64,000 nucleotides of DNA from the NCBI GenBank assembly GCA_030272155.1, contig CP126196.1, forward strand, positions 1,550,001 to 1,614,000, written 5' to 3'. This document shows positions 11,095-25,200 of this stretch, one piece after another. How positions within the stretch are numbered: position 1 is the stretch's first letter; the number at the start of each line of letters is the position of its first letter. Under the pieces are notes generated by a model. That model ran no database searches. It was given only the letters and a program-made list of their open reading frames with translations, and had not been told where the DNA came from. Origin of the DNA: Tetradesmus obliquus. Its lineage: Eukaryota > Chlorophyta > Chlorophyceae > Sphaeropleales > Scenedesmaceae. The translations under genes were made by a program, and so were the position numbers.

Positions 11095-14000
11095 TCAGTA
11101 CACCATGCCATGACGGCTGGCACTGCCACCTGCCTCTTCATCATCGCTGCTGCTGCTGCTGTCCCCGCAGCTGTCATACCCCGGCAGCTCCGGTGCCAAA
11201 TGCACCCCCAGCAACATGCCAATGGCAGCAGCTGCAGCATGGCCCTTCAGTGCTAAGCCAGCACCAGCAGCAGCAACGTAACCAGCAGGGCCAGAGACAC
11301 CCCATAAACCAGCACCAGGCCCCTGCAGTGCCTTTGCAGCAAACCTTACGCCGCACTGCCCGTTGCCCTGCACCTGCTGCTGGCAGTTGCTGCCATACAT
11401 GTCATACTGCTGCTGCTGCTGGGATGGCTGTGTCGGCTGCTGCGCCGCCGCACGCGCAGCTGCAGCAGCCTGAAAAGCAGCAATCTCCTCCTCAGTCAAG
11501 CCCCACTCCTCTTCATCATCCGACTCAACTGATGTCCAGCCCAGCGAGCGCAGGAACGCCTCTTCCTCTGCAGGGACATCCCACAGCATGCCACCAGCGC
11601 CGCCGCCACTGATGCTGCTGCGGCTGCTGTTGCTGCTTTGGCGTTGCACGCAGTGGTTGCTGCCGCGCTCGGGGTCTGGCTGCTGCCGCTGATCTGCTGT
11701 ATGATGGTGTGCATGCTGCTCAGCATCCTGCTGCGCATCCGGATCCACTACACCCTGCTGTGCACTGCCTGTATCCTGCAGCTCATCTGTGCAGCCTGCG
11801 CTGTCTGTTTCAGATGTACACGATGCAGCAGCAGCTTCTGCAGCCGGCTGCTGCTGCTGCTGGTCCTGGCTGGTACAGGCATCCTCCTGGTCAGCAGTAG
11901 CTGCTGCCTCAGCTGCTGCTGCTGCCTCACCTGCTGGAGGTTCAGCAGCGGCTAAAACCTCACCCGCTGCACCCTCAGCAGCAACAGCCGCCTGAGACAC
12001 CGGTTGTGCTGCTGCTGCTGCTGGCACTGCTGCTGCAGTACCAGCAGCTTCCGCACCGCTGCCTGCCTCAGCACTGTTTGAACCACTGCCGCTGCTGACA
12101 GCGTTCTGCTCTGGCATGCCGCTGCTGCTGCTACTTGTCTTGCGCCGTAGCACCGCAAAGAAGCTGTTGCGGTCGCGCAGCTGCTGCCGCTGCTCAGTTG
12201 CAGCTGCAGAGCCTACCCCGCCAGTCAGCTTACACTGCTGGCTGGCACCAGCATTAGCACCACTCCCAGCAGCACCACTACCAGCAGGTGACAAGACTGA
12301 TGTACTGCCAGCAGCAGCGACGGCAGCAGATGCTGCAGGTGACAAAGCAGCGGATGCTGAGCCTGCAGCACCTGACGCATGCACCTCCCTGCTGACTGGA
12401 GTCGTCAAGGAGAGCACCACACGACCTGTGCTGCTGCCTGCTGCAGCCGCACCCAGGCCATTGCTGTCCTGCTGCTCACTGCTGCTGCTGCTGCTATTGC
12501 TGAGGCCAAGCTTTAGCAATGGTGCATAGCCTGTAGGAGACTGCAGCTCAGCAGATCTAACACGGCCAGCAGCAGCAGCAGCAGCAGTGCTGCCAGCTGC
12601 AGGCCGGGCACCAACAGCAGTAGCTGCTGCTGCTTCAGCCAGCCGTAAGCTGCCGGTTGCAGCTGCAGTGCGTGTGCTGCTGCTGCTGCCGCTGCCGTGC
12701 TTGGCCTTGCTGCCTGGCAGCAGCGGCACCAGCGTCTTGCCCTGGCGGCGCTGTACCTCAGCATGTGGCGGCGCTGCTGCACTGCTGGCCACAGCCTGCT
12801 TCAGAGTGGCAGCTAAACTCTGGTGCTGCTGGGGCTGCTGTGGTACGCTGGGCGCCTTTTCAGCTGCAGCTGCGGCTGATGTGGCAGCGCTGCTACCACC
12901 TGCAGCTGCACCAGCACTGCTGCTGGCAAAGTCTCCACTGCTTGGCTGAACAGCACTGCCGCCATCAGCACGCACAGACTGCTCGCCAGCATCACTCAGC
13001 TTCTCGCTTCTGCTGGCGCTGCCGCCTGCCGCCCCTGCAGCAGCAGCTGCTGCTGCAGGCACGTCTGCCAGCTTAGAGGTCCAGCCTGAGGAGGCACGAG
13101 AGGCCAGGAAGCCTTGCTTGTACGGCGCGAGGCTGGGCATGTAGCGCTCAGGCGAGCCGTGCCTGCCGCTGCTGGCGCTGCTGTGCGGCGAGCTGCTGCG
13201 GTTGCTGCTGCTGCTGGCGGCAGCCAGACTGGGGAAGCCATGCGGGCTGGCCAAGTCCAGCTGGGGCAGCAGCAAAATATGCAGCACAGCAGGGTCAGGA
13301 TAAGTAACACAAGTGGAGCAGGGTAGCAGCAAAGCAAGGAAGGCAGCTGTGAGAGCGACCTGGCACTGGGTGCCGACTGCACGATGCAACTATGGAGCAT
13401 GCTGTGCCTCATGAAGAACAAGATATTAAATCCTGCCAGCTGCAGCGCTGGAGGCACACCTGTGTCATGGTCTGCCAAAAGCATGCCAGCTGTCCCACTG
13501 CACACCAAGCTGCTTGCGCCATGTCATCAGAAAGTAGCCGCTGACAGCAGGGTGTGTGTGCACCAGCCATGCACGGAGCAAGCAGCAGCTGCTCTTGCCC
13601 TCATGTGCCTCACCTTGCGTGCAGCAGCAGCACCAGCACCATGGGCCCTGCCACTGCCGCTGCCACTGCTGTCCCTCCACTGCAGCTTGTCATCCATGCT
13701 ACTGCTGCCACCATTGCCAGCGCCACGGGCGCCACTGCTGCCCATAGAACCAGACAGGCCGTGGCCATGGCTCCTGGAGCCGCCATAGGGCCTGTCCTGC
13801 AAGCGTTCCTGCAAGTGCTCGTCATGCAACGGGCCCCTGCCGCCACTGGCGCTGCTGCGTTGGTGATGGCCTGAGAAGCTGCTGCTACTGCCACCCCTGC
13901 TGCTGCCGTGGGCGGCACCATGTTGCTGCCGCTTAGGACTCCAGCTGCTGCTGTTGCTGCCGCTGGGGCGCTCCTCACTACGGCTTGTTGTGAGGAGCGT

Positions 14001-14642
14001 TGATACGCCGTGTGAGGTGCTGCTGTTGCGCAGCGGCTGGCTATGAAGCTGCAGCAGGGGGCTGTCAGGTGTCAGGAGGCTCCTGCTGCTGCCGCCGTTG
14101 CTGCTGCGTGCCTGCCGGCCTGCTTCACGCAAACCTGCATGGTGCCGGTGAAGAATGGTGAGGTGACAGCATGTGAGCATAGTGCTTGTCAGATTGTTGG
14201 GAACAGGCAATGCACACTCTCATCCAGCATGGGCACGGTGGCAGTGCAAAAGTGCGGCATACCCAGCTGTGCGGCTGCAAGTTGAAGTCATGGCAGGTGT
14301 GGCCACAGGTGTAGAAGCCACACGCTTTCTGAATCATGCAGCAAGCAAGAAGACACCACCACTGCAATGCAACCACATCAGTACACCTGCTGTTAGATTA
14401 GGTTGACGTACATGTGCGTGCAAACAGCTGTGGTGGTTTGCATGGATCAGCAGTATGAACAGCAACAGGGGAGTTTTCTGCAACAAGCTGAAACCAAAAC
14501 CACAACAGCTGCGCATGAGCTGCACAGGATTGAGCTGCTGATTTCAAAACACACCTGCAAGCGGGCCTGGAGACTGCAGCCCTGCTCCACTGGCTTTGTT
14601 TGTAAGCCACTCTGGCTTCAGCAGGTCCTCATCCCCTGCCAT
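11095..14642 (-). CDS. Vasculin-like low-complexity protein
   Basis: Exons 14642-14555, 14134-13614 and 13260-11095 join in phase (1, then 0) to give about 924 residues. The N-terminus (MAGDEDLLKPEWLTNKASG) resembles the start of plant homologues that read ...PEWL. A conserved block near the C-terminal third, about 11573-11470, reads EEEAFLRSLGW, an acidic linker, then GLTEEEIAAFQ. This matches the pattern known from vasculin (GPBP1) and its plant relatives, which are nuclear, GC-box-binding-like factors in animals. The rest is Ser/Ala/Gln-rich. Function in algae is not established. The ATG at 14642 is 569 bp from the ispE ATG on the other strand, so the two probably share a promoter region. 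Confidence 0.62.
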
Positions 14643-15211
14643 GGCCCCTCAAGGGCCTTTCACCACGTGCCAAAGCGTGTCGTTGTTGAGCTTGATGTGG
14701 ATTGCTGGGTAAGCAGTGCAGAGGGGCTGCTGCTGCACTGGGATGTATGGGCAAAGCCACTGTACCGTGCTCAACTGCTATGAAGCTTAATGAAGCTATT
14801 AAATGTACAGTATACAGGCTGCAAGCGAAACAACCACAATCGAGCAGGTGGAGGGAGCCTGGAGCGAAAATAGAACCGGCCGGACCTGTACGTGTCAAAG
14901 CGCCTTAGAACGTTTTACTTTTGCAATCAAACTGCAAATCGGCAGAAAAAGCTGCGCACAGCTCACAAAGCGTCGATGCACCGATTGACCCTTGAGCACG
15001 GAGCAGGAAACTGGAATGGCGGAGGCTGTATAAGCCAAAGGAGTTGATGTTACCGTTGCCTTGGATTGCCTGAGGCGACGTGGTTTGTCCCCATGCTGTT
15101 GCGCACAAGTGACAAAGTTGAGCAAAGGCGGTCGATGCTAGATGCGTCTGTTTCAATTGTCCAATCCGTACTATTACACACTACACGGGAGGACGTGCGC
15201 TGAGATCCACC
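14643..15211. promoter_or_regulatory. Divergent promoter region, vasculin-like gene / ispE
   Basis: 569 bp between two start codons pointing away from each other. No clear TATA box or repeat is seen; it must hold both 5' UTRs and promoters. Confidence 0.5.
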
Positions 15212-15973
15212 ATGATGTTGCACACCTCACCTGCTTCACACTGCACCAGGTTCCATGCAACCCACAGGCCCTTTGCGGCCAGCAGCTGCTGTCCAACGCC
15301 GAGCCATAGTTCCAGAAGAACAGGACGACGCAGCAAGGCTGTGGTCGTGCTAGCTAGCGCCAATGACAGCCTGGCCCTCTTTTCACCTTCAAAGGTGCTA
15401 GCGCTGCTGCCTTGGTACAGCAATCCTCAGCCTGGAGGCAAAGCAGCAGCCACGTAACACATGTGTTGTTTTAAAACGTTCAGGTCAACCTGTTCCTGAG
15501 GGTTGTGAGGCGCAGAGAGGATGGCTATCATGACCTGGCATCCCTGTTTCACGTGAGCATGGGCAGCTGGGCGATGCTGCAATTGTTGTCTGCAAAGCGG
15601 CAGCACTGTGCAGCACTGTGCTTCAGCCAGTTTACCAACACGGCTGTTACGCTGCACTGTCTGTGGGTATGATTGTCAAGTGCAGTCACAGCTTGAGTGG
15701 GTTATTTAAGCGGCAACCGCTCACTCTATGCCAGAGCAGCGCTGTTTCTGCAGCTCAGCCCCTGACCAGCAGCAGGCAGCGGGCAGTGCTTGGCACGTCC
15801 TGCCACAGAATTTTTCAACTAAGCTGTTGCCGATCTGCTTTTATATTCGCAGGTGATTGACCTGGGTGATGACATGCAGTTCACGCAGCTGCCGGCAGGC
15901 GCCACGTCAGACAAGCTGGTGTGCAGCGACCCCACCATCCCCCACGATGACAGCAACCTGGTCATCAAGGTGT

Positions 15974-16022
<49 letters not shown>

Positions 16023-17416
16023 CCTGATCAGACATGTTGGCGAGCAGCTGCTTGTGCACTGTGCATCCGTGGCACCTGCATAGTGTAGGGAAGTTGCAAC
16101 TGCTCCACTTATGCACAGACCTGGGACCGCTGGGACAGCCTGCGTAGGGAGAGAAGGGGCGTCATATGCATAGCAGATGTGAACGCCGAATGCAGCTGTC
16201 AGTTGCCACTACAGAAGCACAGCAGGCTCTTCAGCAGCAATCGCATTTGTCCAGACAAGCTGGCTGTTGTGCTGTTGACGTTTATAGTGCTTTCTGCCAT
16301 CTCCTCCTGCTGTTGCTGCTGCTGCTGCTGCTGCTGTCAGGCGCTGAACCTCTTCAGGCGCAAGACAGGCGTCCAGGCCTTCTTCGAAGTGACACTAGAG
16401 AAGCGTGTGCCACACGGTATGCAGCAGAACACATCTGTAGTGTGCAGTACTGGCCAACCCAATCTGTAGCAGTGCTTCACAGCTGGCCTTGCTGCTGCAC
16501 ACAGTCACACGTGCATAACAGCTGCATGACAGCCTGCAACATGCTTGCGGACACATCATCCAGAAACCATGACAACAGGCAGATGCAGCAGCAGCAGCAG
16601 CAGCAGCACGACATAGCGTCAGGCACGCAGTACATGGCGCCAGGCACGACCCTGCCTGCCAGTACATGGTTTTGCCAAGTATCCAGGCACTCACCCACCC
16701 TTTGTGTGCTGCACCGTGCGCTGCCCTGCTGGCTGCATTGGATGCTGTTGCACCCCGCAGGTGCCGGCCTCGGCGGCGGCAGCGGCAACGCCGCCACCAC
16801 GCTGTACGCCGCCAACGAGCTCACCGGCCGCCCCGCCACCAACGCGCAGCTACTGGAGTGGTCCGGTGACATCGGCAGCGACATCAGCGTCTTCTTCTCA
16901 AACGGCGCCGCATACTGCACGGGCCGCGGCGAGGTGGTTGACGACGTGCCGCCGCCGCTGCCGCTGGCCACACCGCTGCTGCTGGTGAAGCCGCCGGTGG
17001 GGCTTTCGACCCCCATGATCTTCAAATCGCTGGATCTAGGCCGGCGCAGCACTGCTGACCCGCTGCAGCTGCTGGCTGGCATGACAAATGCTGGCAAGAT
17101 CAGTCCGGAGCTGTGTGTAAATGATCTGGAACAGCCGGCATTTGATAACTTGCCAGAGCTGCTGCAGCTGAAGCAGCGGCTGATCAAAGAAGGCGGCAGC
17201 GCGTTTGATGCTGTATTTATGACCGGCAGCGGCAGCACAATCGTGTGCGTGGGTGATGACACAGCGCCGCAGTTCCTGAGTGAGGAGCAGTACCAGCAGC
17301 TGTTTGTGTCGCCGGCGAGGCTGATCGTGCGGCAGCCGGGCGCGTGGTACGAGCACTCAAGCAAAGCAGCAGCGCCTGCAGCAGTGCCAGCAGCCGCAGC
17401 TGCTGCTGCCAGCTAG
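15212..17416 (+). CDS. ISPE: 4-diphosphocytidyl-2-C-methyl-D-erythritol kinase (CMK), plastid
   Basis: Exons 15212-15394, 15484-15552, 15853-15969, 16341-16416 and 16761-17416 join in phase to 366 residues. The enzyme is the fourth step of the plastid MEP isoprenoid pathway, an ATP-dependent kinase of the GHMP family. Visible motifs: FSPSKVNLFLRVVRRREDGYH at about 55-75 (substrate-binding N-terminal motif); HGAGLGGGSGNAAT at about 148-161 (GHMP glycine-rich ATP loop), split by intron 4; DIGSDISVFF; and TGSGSTIV near the C-terminus (third GHMP motif). The first ~50 residues are Ser/Arg/His-rich and fit a transit peptide. Intron 3 begins with a (CAG)n run right after the donor and intron 4 ends in (CTG)n. 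An Ala-rich tail ends the protein. TGTAA at 17588-17592 is a likely poly(A) signal. Confidence 0.95.
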
Positions 17417-17587
17417 CTGGCCGTTGCCATATGGTTGTGGTCCTGTTCCTGGTGTATGTGCGTAGAATGTTGCGGCAGCTGCTGGCAGCATGAAGCTGGC
17501 GGCTGCTGAGCCTGAGCAGACTGCATCTGTACACGCCCTCTGATTGTCCCTTTTTTGGTTCTGTCTGTTGTTTGCAGGGGCAGCATC

Positions 17588-17592
17588 TGTAA
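17588..17592 (+). terminator. TGTAA polyadenylation signal of ispE
   Basis: The chlorophyte TGTAA motif, 171 nt after the ispE stop codon. The gene converges on the SMP gene, which ends at 18057; nothing else is seen in 17593-18056. Confidence 0.6.
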
Positions 17593-18056
17593 CCCATTGA
17601 AGTTTTTCAACGGTATATTCTGAGCCGAGCTACTGGGCCAAGTGTGCTACTAGCCTCAGTCAGGCATGGCTTCAATGGTTGGAGCATACACTGTACATTA
17701 TACTGTGCTGTACCCTGGATTCACATGTGTGAAAGTCAACGAACCCTGTATACTTGGGTAACCCAACTCGTTTGAATACCATATGACAGGCATAGAGGGC
17801 AACTGAGCGCACGTAAGGAAGCATAACATAACAAGACGAGCACCGCCGAGATCAACACTCTGCAAAAAAAGCCTGTACGACCCGTCCTGCAGCAGCCCGG
17901 CTGCAGGGCCTGCAGCGTGATGCAACAGTACTCGAGAGGAGCCGCTGCAGGACAACACAGAGCAGCCGTCAATGATCACAGCTGCCAGTGCCCTGATCTT
18001 GATGCAGTGCACTGCTATCGCTGCGATTGGCGCTGCGCAGCACTCATTCACCATCA

Positions 18057-19195
18057 TCAACCATGGTAGTCAAACAGCTGCGCGCTCAAGCTCCTCTTGT
18101 GCACACCCGCACCCTGCACATCACTACAACTGCCAGCCGGGCCCTCTGCAGCAGCCTCGTCATCCCCGCTGCTCCCAGGCGGCTCAGGGCTGCCAAAGCT
18201 GCGGGCCCAGCTGCCAATCTTCTCACCCCAGCTCAAGCCCCTGCGGTGGCGCCCTCCGCTATGCAGCGCCTCTCCTGTTGCTGCTGCTGCTGCGGCGGCG
18301 GCGGCGGAGGCTTCATTGCCAGCTGCATGGCTGCTGTTCGTAACAGATGCAGGTGGTGTCGCGTCGCTGCATCCCGTGCTGATCCTGCTAACGCTGCTGC
18401 TGCCTGCTCCCTGCTGTGCCCCAGACCACCCGGCAGGCCCTCCTGCACTGCTCCTGCCCACTGGCAGCACTGAACTCAGCACAAGTGTTGGCGTGTCGGC
18501 AGCAGCAGCAGCAGCAGGGTATGTCCAAGAGCTCAGCGTCGGCTGCCCTGCTGCCAGCACTGCAAGGGATGCTGCGGGCAGCTGCAGCAGCGGCAGCGGC
18601 TGGAGCGCGCCGCCGGCCTGTGCCTGTCTGCGCCGCAGCAGGTCTGCGCCCCGATCTACTTGCTGCTGTTGCTGCGGTGCATGCCCCGCAACTGCTTGGT
18701 GATGCTGGCTGCCGGAGGGGTTTGCAACACAGAGGGTGCTGGAAGCACGCTGCTGCTCATGCTGCTCAATGGTGCCCGACAGCAGCTCCTCTGCTGTGGA
18801 CTCCAGCATGGCAGGCTGCTCTGATGCTGCATACCCTGTGGTGCTGCTGGTACTGCGTGTGATGCGCGTACAAATGCTACTGCTGTTGGATGACATGAGA
18901 TCGCCGCCACACACACCTGCTCCTGCAGCTGCCACAGCATCTGCTGCTGCCTGTTCTCGTGCCAGCTCCTGCTGTGCCTGCTCCTGCTGCTGCAGCACAC
19001 CTGCATCGTCATGCTTGCTGCTGCTTCGAAGGCTCCATCTTGGGGATCTGCTGCGCCCACCCTGCTTCTCACTGCCGCTGATACTGCTGCGCCCGCCACC
19101 GCCAGTGCCTTTATCAATCATGCCCCCAACCCTATCCCTCAAGCTGTCGAACGCTCTACTGAAGGCATTGCCGCCGCTCTCGCCCTCCTCCGCCT

Positions 19196-19231
<36 letters not shown>

Positions 19232-22200
19232 CAAGATCAAGCAGCACTGGTTAGCTTTGCTGGTGAAAGCCGAACCACTCAGTGCTCCACAGCACCACAT
19301 ATCTGTTGACAACGCTCATGAGCTTCCACCAGCTGTAGCTGCTTGAAACAGGATAGCAATGCAGGGCGCTTGCGGCAGATGCGTATCCTGCAAACCTTAA
19401 ACGCCTTCCTTGGCCCATTGCAGCCACTTTGATACTGCTACAGTAAAGGTGCCTGCGCCACCATGGCGCCACTTTCACCCAAACGGCAGCAGCTCACCTG
19501 CTGCTCTTCCCTGGCATCCATGCTGGGGTGCCTGCGCCACATGCCACTGACGCCACGCGATTCAACACGCTGCAGCAGCTGCTGCTGCTGCTGCACTGAT
19601 GCGCTCGAGTCCTCGCCAGCTACTGTACCACGCGCTTCACGTGGTGTGGTCTGGCTGCTGTGCTGCAAAGAGGCTAGGCTGCTGCTGAAAGACACCTCCT
19701 GCGCCTCTGCAGCTTCCGCCTGCATGTGTGCAGCAAAGTGCATCCAGTCCTCTGCTTCAGCATCGCTTGCCGCAGCCTGCTGCTGCTGCCGCAGTTGCTC
19801 CGCCTGCTGGTGGCGCTTGCGGCTGCTCTTGGACTTGTTACGTGTAAGCAGCGCCGCAGCTGCTGCAAGGCCTGCACCCAGAGTCCTCTCTCCTGGAAGC
19901 TTGCTGCCTACTCCTCTTGCTGCTGCTGCTGCTGCTGCTGCTGTGGTCCTCAGGCCTGCTGCAGCTGCAAGCCTCTGGGCAGCAGTAGGGCTGCCAGAGG
20001 CCTCTGAGTCAGCACCAAAGCCTGATACTGTACCGCCCAAGGTGCTGTCTGAATCACCACAGGCACTGCAAAGGCATTGTGCAAACAGGCATCCAGCAGC
20101 CAGCACAGTGAGCAGGTAGCACGGCTGCTGCACCATACATTACAATACAGCATGCAGGCAGGTGATCAGACGCTGCACCCACTGTAGACTGCCCATGACA
20201 AGGCCACTGGCATGTTGCTTGAACGTGCTACCATAGCACATGTGGATTGCCATGCTTGCACTTTGAGACCCAAGCTAAGCTACAAGAGAGTGCGGCCAAC
20301 AATGCTTGGTTTGTCATTTTGACTTGTAGCTGGCTCACCCGTCAAGCATCAGCACGTCCGGCAGTGACACAGCCCTTGCTCCAAGCTGCTGTGCAGCCAG
20401 CAGTGGAGATCCAGCAGCTGCTGTGCTGCCACCCGACATTCCGTCACCACTCTGCTGCCAATCCTCTGGTGCTGCACGCTCCTGCCTGTCACCCTGCGCG
20501 CCGACCCAGCCGCTGCTGCCCGCAGCTGCACCAGGCAGCAGCCGCGCCGCTTGCTGGAGGCTCAGTTGCTGCTGCTGCTGCGCGCTTGCCACTCGTGCAG
20601 GGGCAGTAGCAGCCAATGGGGATCTCCGCAGCTGCCCGTGTGCTGCTGCATGGCTGCTGAAGACGCCTCGCATGCCTGCCTCGTCTGCGCTGTGGGCCCT
20701 GCTGGGGCCCCCTAGCTCCTGTGGGTTGCAGGCAGTAGAGGCACACCGTGATTATTGCATGCACGCAATCTGTCGGCTGGCTGACAGCTTACGAACACTT
20801 GAGGCCAGAGTGTGCAGCATGCAGGCACCTCCCAGCTGCAGTGATGCTGCCTCCAGCTGCCTCGTAATAACTCTAGTGTACGACAGGAAGGCGTGCTGCA
20901 GGAGGTGCTAGCAGTTGCACTTGGCCGACACACAGCTTGACAGCAGCAGAATAGTACTGGGCCAGCAGCTTGACCAACAACAAGCATGGGGGTGCTGCAG
21001 CCGCATGATACTTCTTATGGGTAATGCAGTCAGCCTGATTGCTACAGAGCAAGGATCCCAGACTGTACTGCAACTGCCATATCAGCCACTAGATCAGCAC
21101 CACCAACCTGTAGCAGCTGCCTCCTGCTCTTCGACTTGCGCTTCTTCCAGAACTTGCCAGGCAGCAGTGCAGAGGCAAAGCCGCGCTCTCCGCCACTGAT
21201 GCCGCTGCCTGCCCGCTCATCAGCACTGCTGTCTGCTGTCTCCGACATGACACGCCAGCGCCCAGCACCAGTGTGGGGCCCAGTGGCTGCTGCTGCTGCT
21301 GCACTATGGCTGCCAGACGCAGCATGCCAACCATCTTCTGTTATGCTCGCAGCTGCCGTTTCGCAAGCGCTGCTGCGGCGCAAGTCGGCATCCACCAGAG
21401 GGCAGCTGTGTACCCTAGCTGAGCTGCTGCGCTCGCGCGGAGTCATGGGCGCAGACGCACCCATCACAGATTGCTTGGGCTCCGACTTTGGCAGTTGCGT
21501 GCTAGCCTCCCCCATCCACCACTCTTCTTCATTTCCTTCTTCCTGCTGCTGCTGCTGCTGTTGCTGCTGAGAGTCCGCAGTGTCCCGTGCCCACCCGCAG
21601 CTGCTGTTGCTGCTGCTGCTGGTGAGGCTGCTTGAATCCTGATCAGCATCATCACAACCAGCTGCCAACTGCTGCTGCATGTTCACAGCAGCTGGTGCAA
21701 CAGCTCCTCCTGCTTGGTGGTCAGGCGCCCCTGCGGCAACCGCCAGGTCTCGCCACCTGCTTGCAAGGTCTCGGCTGCTGTTGCCGCTGCTGCCGCCGCT
21801 GCTGTTGCGGCTGCTCCTGCCAGGCTTCTGCCACTGCCTGCCGCCTGCCCTGCCTGCAGCAACCCCTGCAGGCTGTGCTGCTGCTGCCGGTGGGCTGCAG
21901 CCTGTTGCTGGACTGCAGGCCCCCTGGAACATTGGCAGCGCAATGTCTGCAGCAGCAGGGAACACCAGGCTGCTGCTGGTCAGGCGCAGCAGGCGCGCCT
22001 CAAGCCAGCGGCATACATGGCTGGCCAATGCTGGGTGCTTCAGCACTCGGCCAGCAACCAGGGGCCTCACAGACAGGGCAACCTGCAGCAGCAAGGGAAC
22101 ATGCCTTGATGTGTTAAAATATGCAGCCGCCTGATAGAGGACAGATGCATGCATGTCTGTGATGCATGTTGCCATACAGTATGACATCATCGAGAAGCTT

Positions 22201-25200
22201 ATGGCGGGTTACGCCGACAGCATCACACATGGGGTTGATTTGATGTGGCAGGGATGCTGGCAACTGTCAGCACATGCAAACACAGCACATGCCAGACAAT
22301 GCACAACCACAGCAGCCGCTGATCAACACCCCAAGCTGCAGCACATGCGTGCATCACCAACCTTTGGTGGCGCCATGAAGGAGATCCACAGCCTGTCGCT
22401 GGGAGGTGGCGGCAGCCACATCAGCATGCTGCCCTCCAGCTGCGTGACCTCCACCACCGGCTGCAGCAGCAGCAAGTCAGCATCAACAAGAGCGGATGCC
22501 AAGACGCCAGACATCAGGGATTACATTTTTGTGAAGCGCAAGTTTTCAAAGCATCCAAACATCTTGCAGGAAGCATGTCAGGGCCCATCACTGTGTGCCT
22601 CTTATATCGCAGCCTTCTCTGTTCAGGACACAGCCAGCACAGCACACAAGAAGCACGGCACGCAGATGATGCCAGCAGCCGCACCTGGACAGGGATGCGC
22701 CTCATGCTGGCTGGCAGGTACAGCAGCGCCCGCGCACTCGCTTTGCGCAGGTGCAGCATGCCCAGCAGCTTCTTGCCTGGGCTGCGGCTGGCAGCAGCAG
22801 ACTCGTGCGCCTGCTGGGTCTGCAGCAGCAGCAGCAGCAACGGCGGCACACACACAGCAGGCCAGAGTGCACTAAGGAACAGGCAGGCAGGCAGCAGGCA
22901 GCCATGTGTTGCTGTTCTGCTGAAATGCGACTCCTGAAGTACTGCACCAGTGCTGCTGCTGGTCTTTGAACTACTCATATGCGTGCTTCAACGCTGGGCA
23001 CTGCGCAGCTGCAAGATGCTGCTGTGCACTGCAAGCTTACCTTGCGGCTGCTCGCGCCCTGCTCAACCATGAGCGTGCTGGCCACAGCAGCATGCATCGC
23101 ATTGTCTGCCGCATCCTCTGCATCGCCAAGCTCTGCTGTAGTCTCCTGCCTGAGCCCAGCAGCAGCAGTGGCTACTGCAGCTGCTGTGGTTGGCTGAGGC
23201 AGCGGCTGCCGCAGGCTGCTGTCCCTGCCGGCTGCTGCTGCATTGATGGCACTGGAGTGCAGCGCAGCAGGGCTGGATGGTGCTCTGCTGTGGTGGCTGC
23301 TGCGCGCATGCCCGGCTGCTGCATCATATGCCTGTGGCTGTGCTGGTGGCACCTGGCTGCTGCTTCTGTCAGCACTGCGCCCGCAGCCAGCACTGCCAGC
23401 AGCATATGTATCGTGCCGCAAGCGCGTCTCGCTGTTTGTCCGCACTGGCGCATGGTGGGTGCCCTCAGGAATGCTTCCAGGCTGCACGCGCCTGCTGCTG
23501 TCACCGTTTTGCTTGCCGTCTGCTGCCGGACCACGCCTGCTGCTGCTGCTGCCTGCCCTGGCAGTGCTGCTGCTGGCCTGATGCTGCTGCTGCTGTGCGT
23601 CAGCAGCCAGCGATGCTGTGCTGTTAGCATGCTGCTGCAGGTCAATGTAAGTCTCAACAAACATGGCAGCGCGACCCTGCAAAAAGCAGGCAGCAACATC
23701 CCACCTTGCGCTTTGGCACGAAGAATCACACAGCAATGCCACTTCCAAAGTCTGCAAAGCTGCCCGGTGCTGCTTGATGTGCGGCCAACAATGCATGTTC
23801 AAGTGATTACATGTTCAGCTCATGACCAGAGCAGGCTTCCTGCAAGCAGCTCACAGCCTTGGCGCAGGCTCTCCTTTCATGCCCACCCACTCACCTCATA
23901 GCAGATGTCCAGCTGCAGCTGCGGTGTAGCCACTGCGCCGGTCCCTGGGCAAGCTGAGAGCTTGAGGCTGTTGATGATTGGCATGCTGCTGCCAAGGTCC
24001 AAGTCCACAAGCTGAGGCCTGCATAGCACACCGCAACAGCAGTGGCACAATTCAGCCTGCTGTGCATTTGCACCATCCTTCCACCTTTTCGACAAACCAC
24101 TGCCTGTGCACATGCTGATAGCTATGATCAACTGAGCACTCGGTGCAAACTACAGCGTTGCACATACTCCGCAGAGTGCGGGCGTAATGCAGGGGACGCA
24201 CTGCCTTGCAAGCAGGTGCTCAACCGTGCCCGCCGGCTGCAGGGCCGCTGCACGATCAACGGCGGATGCATGTACAGGAACAAGCACAGGCACAGCAGCA
24301 GCTGCTCTCCCACCTGTCTAGGTGTGCGGGTCTCCTGATGCCATCCAGCCACTGCTGCAGTGCGCCTCCCAGCCTGCCTGCAAAGTCGCTGCTCTGCAGC
24401 ATCTCAAACGTCACACGAGAAAGCAGCACATTGAGGCCATACACGTCTGAGCCGACACCAGCAGCAGCGCCTGCTCCTGCAAAATGCGCACAGGGCTGCT
24501 GCTGCTGGTGCTGCTGCTGCTGACTTGCTCGTTCACTGCCAGGACCAGCAGCCGACCCTGCTGCAGAGGAAGCCTGACTTTTGCTGCTGTTGATGCCTGG
24601 CTCGGTGGGATCTGACAGCAGCTGCTTGTGATCCGCTTTCGATGTGCCGCCTGAAGACAGCAAGAGCCCCACTACGCAGTCTTCAGTTGAATGCAGAGCG
24701 TGGCTCAGGTCAGATGCAGTTGAGGGTTGCTGGGTTGTACGGTCGTGCACAGCTGCTGCTTGTGTGGGCTGTTGCTTCGGCTGCTGCTGCGGCTGCTGCT
24801 GCTGCTGCTGCGGCTGCTGCTGCTGCTGCAGGTGTCCATCATGCGGCTGGCAACCCTGGCTGGGTTGAGTAACTGTATGCAGCAGGCTAGCAGCTGGTGC
24901 CGGCTGCTCCTGCCTGTGTGCAGCGACAGATGCCCGCATGCGTCCACAAAATGCAGCGTACAAGCCGTACTGCTGCTGCTGGCTTGGATCAGTGCTGCTC
25001 CCTCCTGCATGGTTGCTGGCCCATTGCAGCGCCAGCAGCCACTGTTCCTTTGCAGCTGTGTGCTCTGCAAACAGGTAGAATGCAGTCTCCCCTTGCAGGA
25101 GAGAGCGCTCCTGGTGCTGTATCAGCAGGGGCCCTTTCTGCCACCAGAGGCTCTTGCCTTGCAGGCACTCCGTGACAACAGCAACGCTGCATCCCTGCAG

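Noticed and set aside
11095..13389. 764-codon minus-strand frame taken as a whole gene
   Set aside because: Its first ~43 codons are intron; a CCCCAG acceptor at 13261 and two upstream exons in matching phase give a better start.
16477..17364. 295-codon minus-strand frame opposite ispE
   Set aside because: Antisense shadow of the GC-rich last exon of ispE, which has clear GHMP motifs.
21042..21104. Stop codon after ...SKSRRQLLQVGGADL as the end of the SMP protein
   Set aside because: A donor at 21103 joins in phase to three more long exons on the same strand, ending in a clear stop at 18057. The shorter form remains possible without cDNA.
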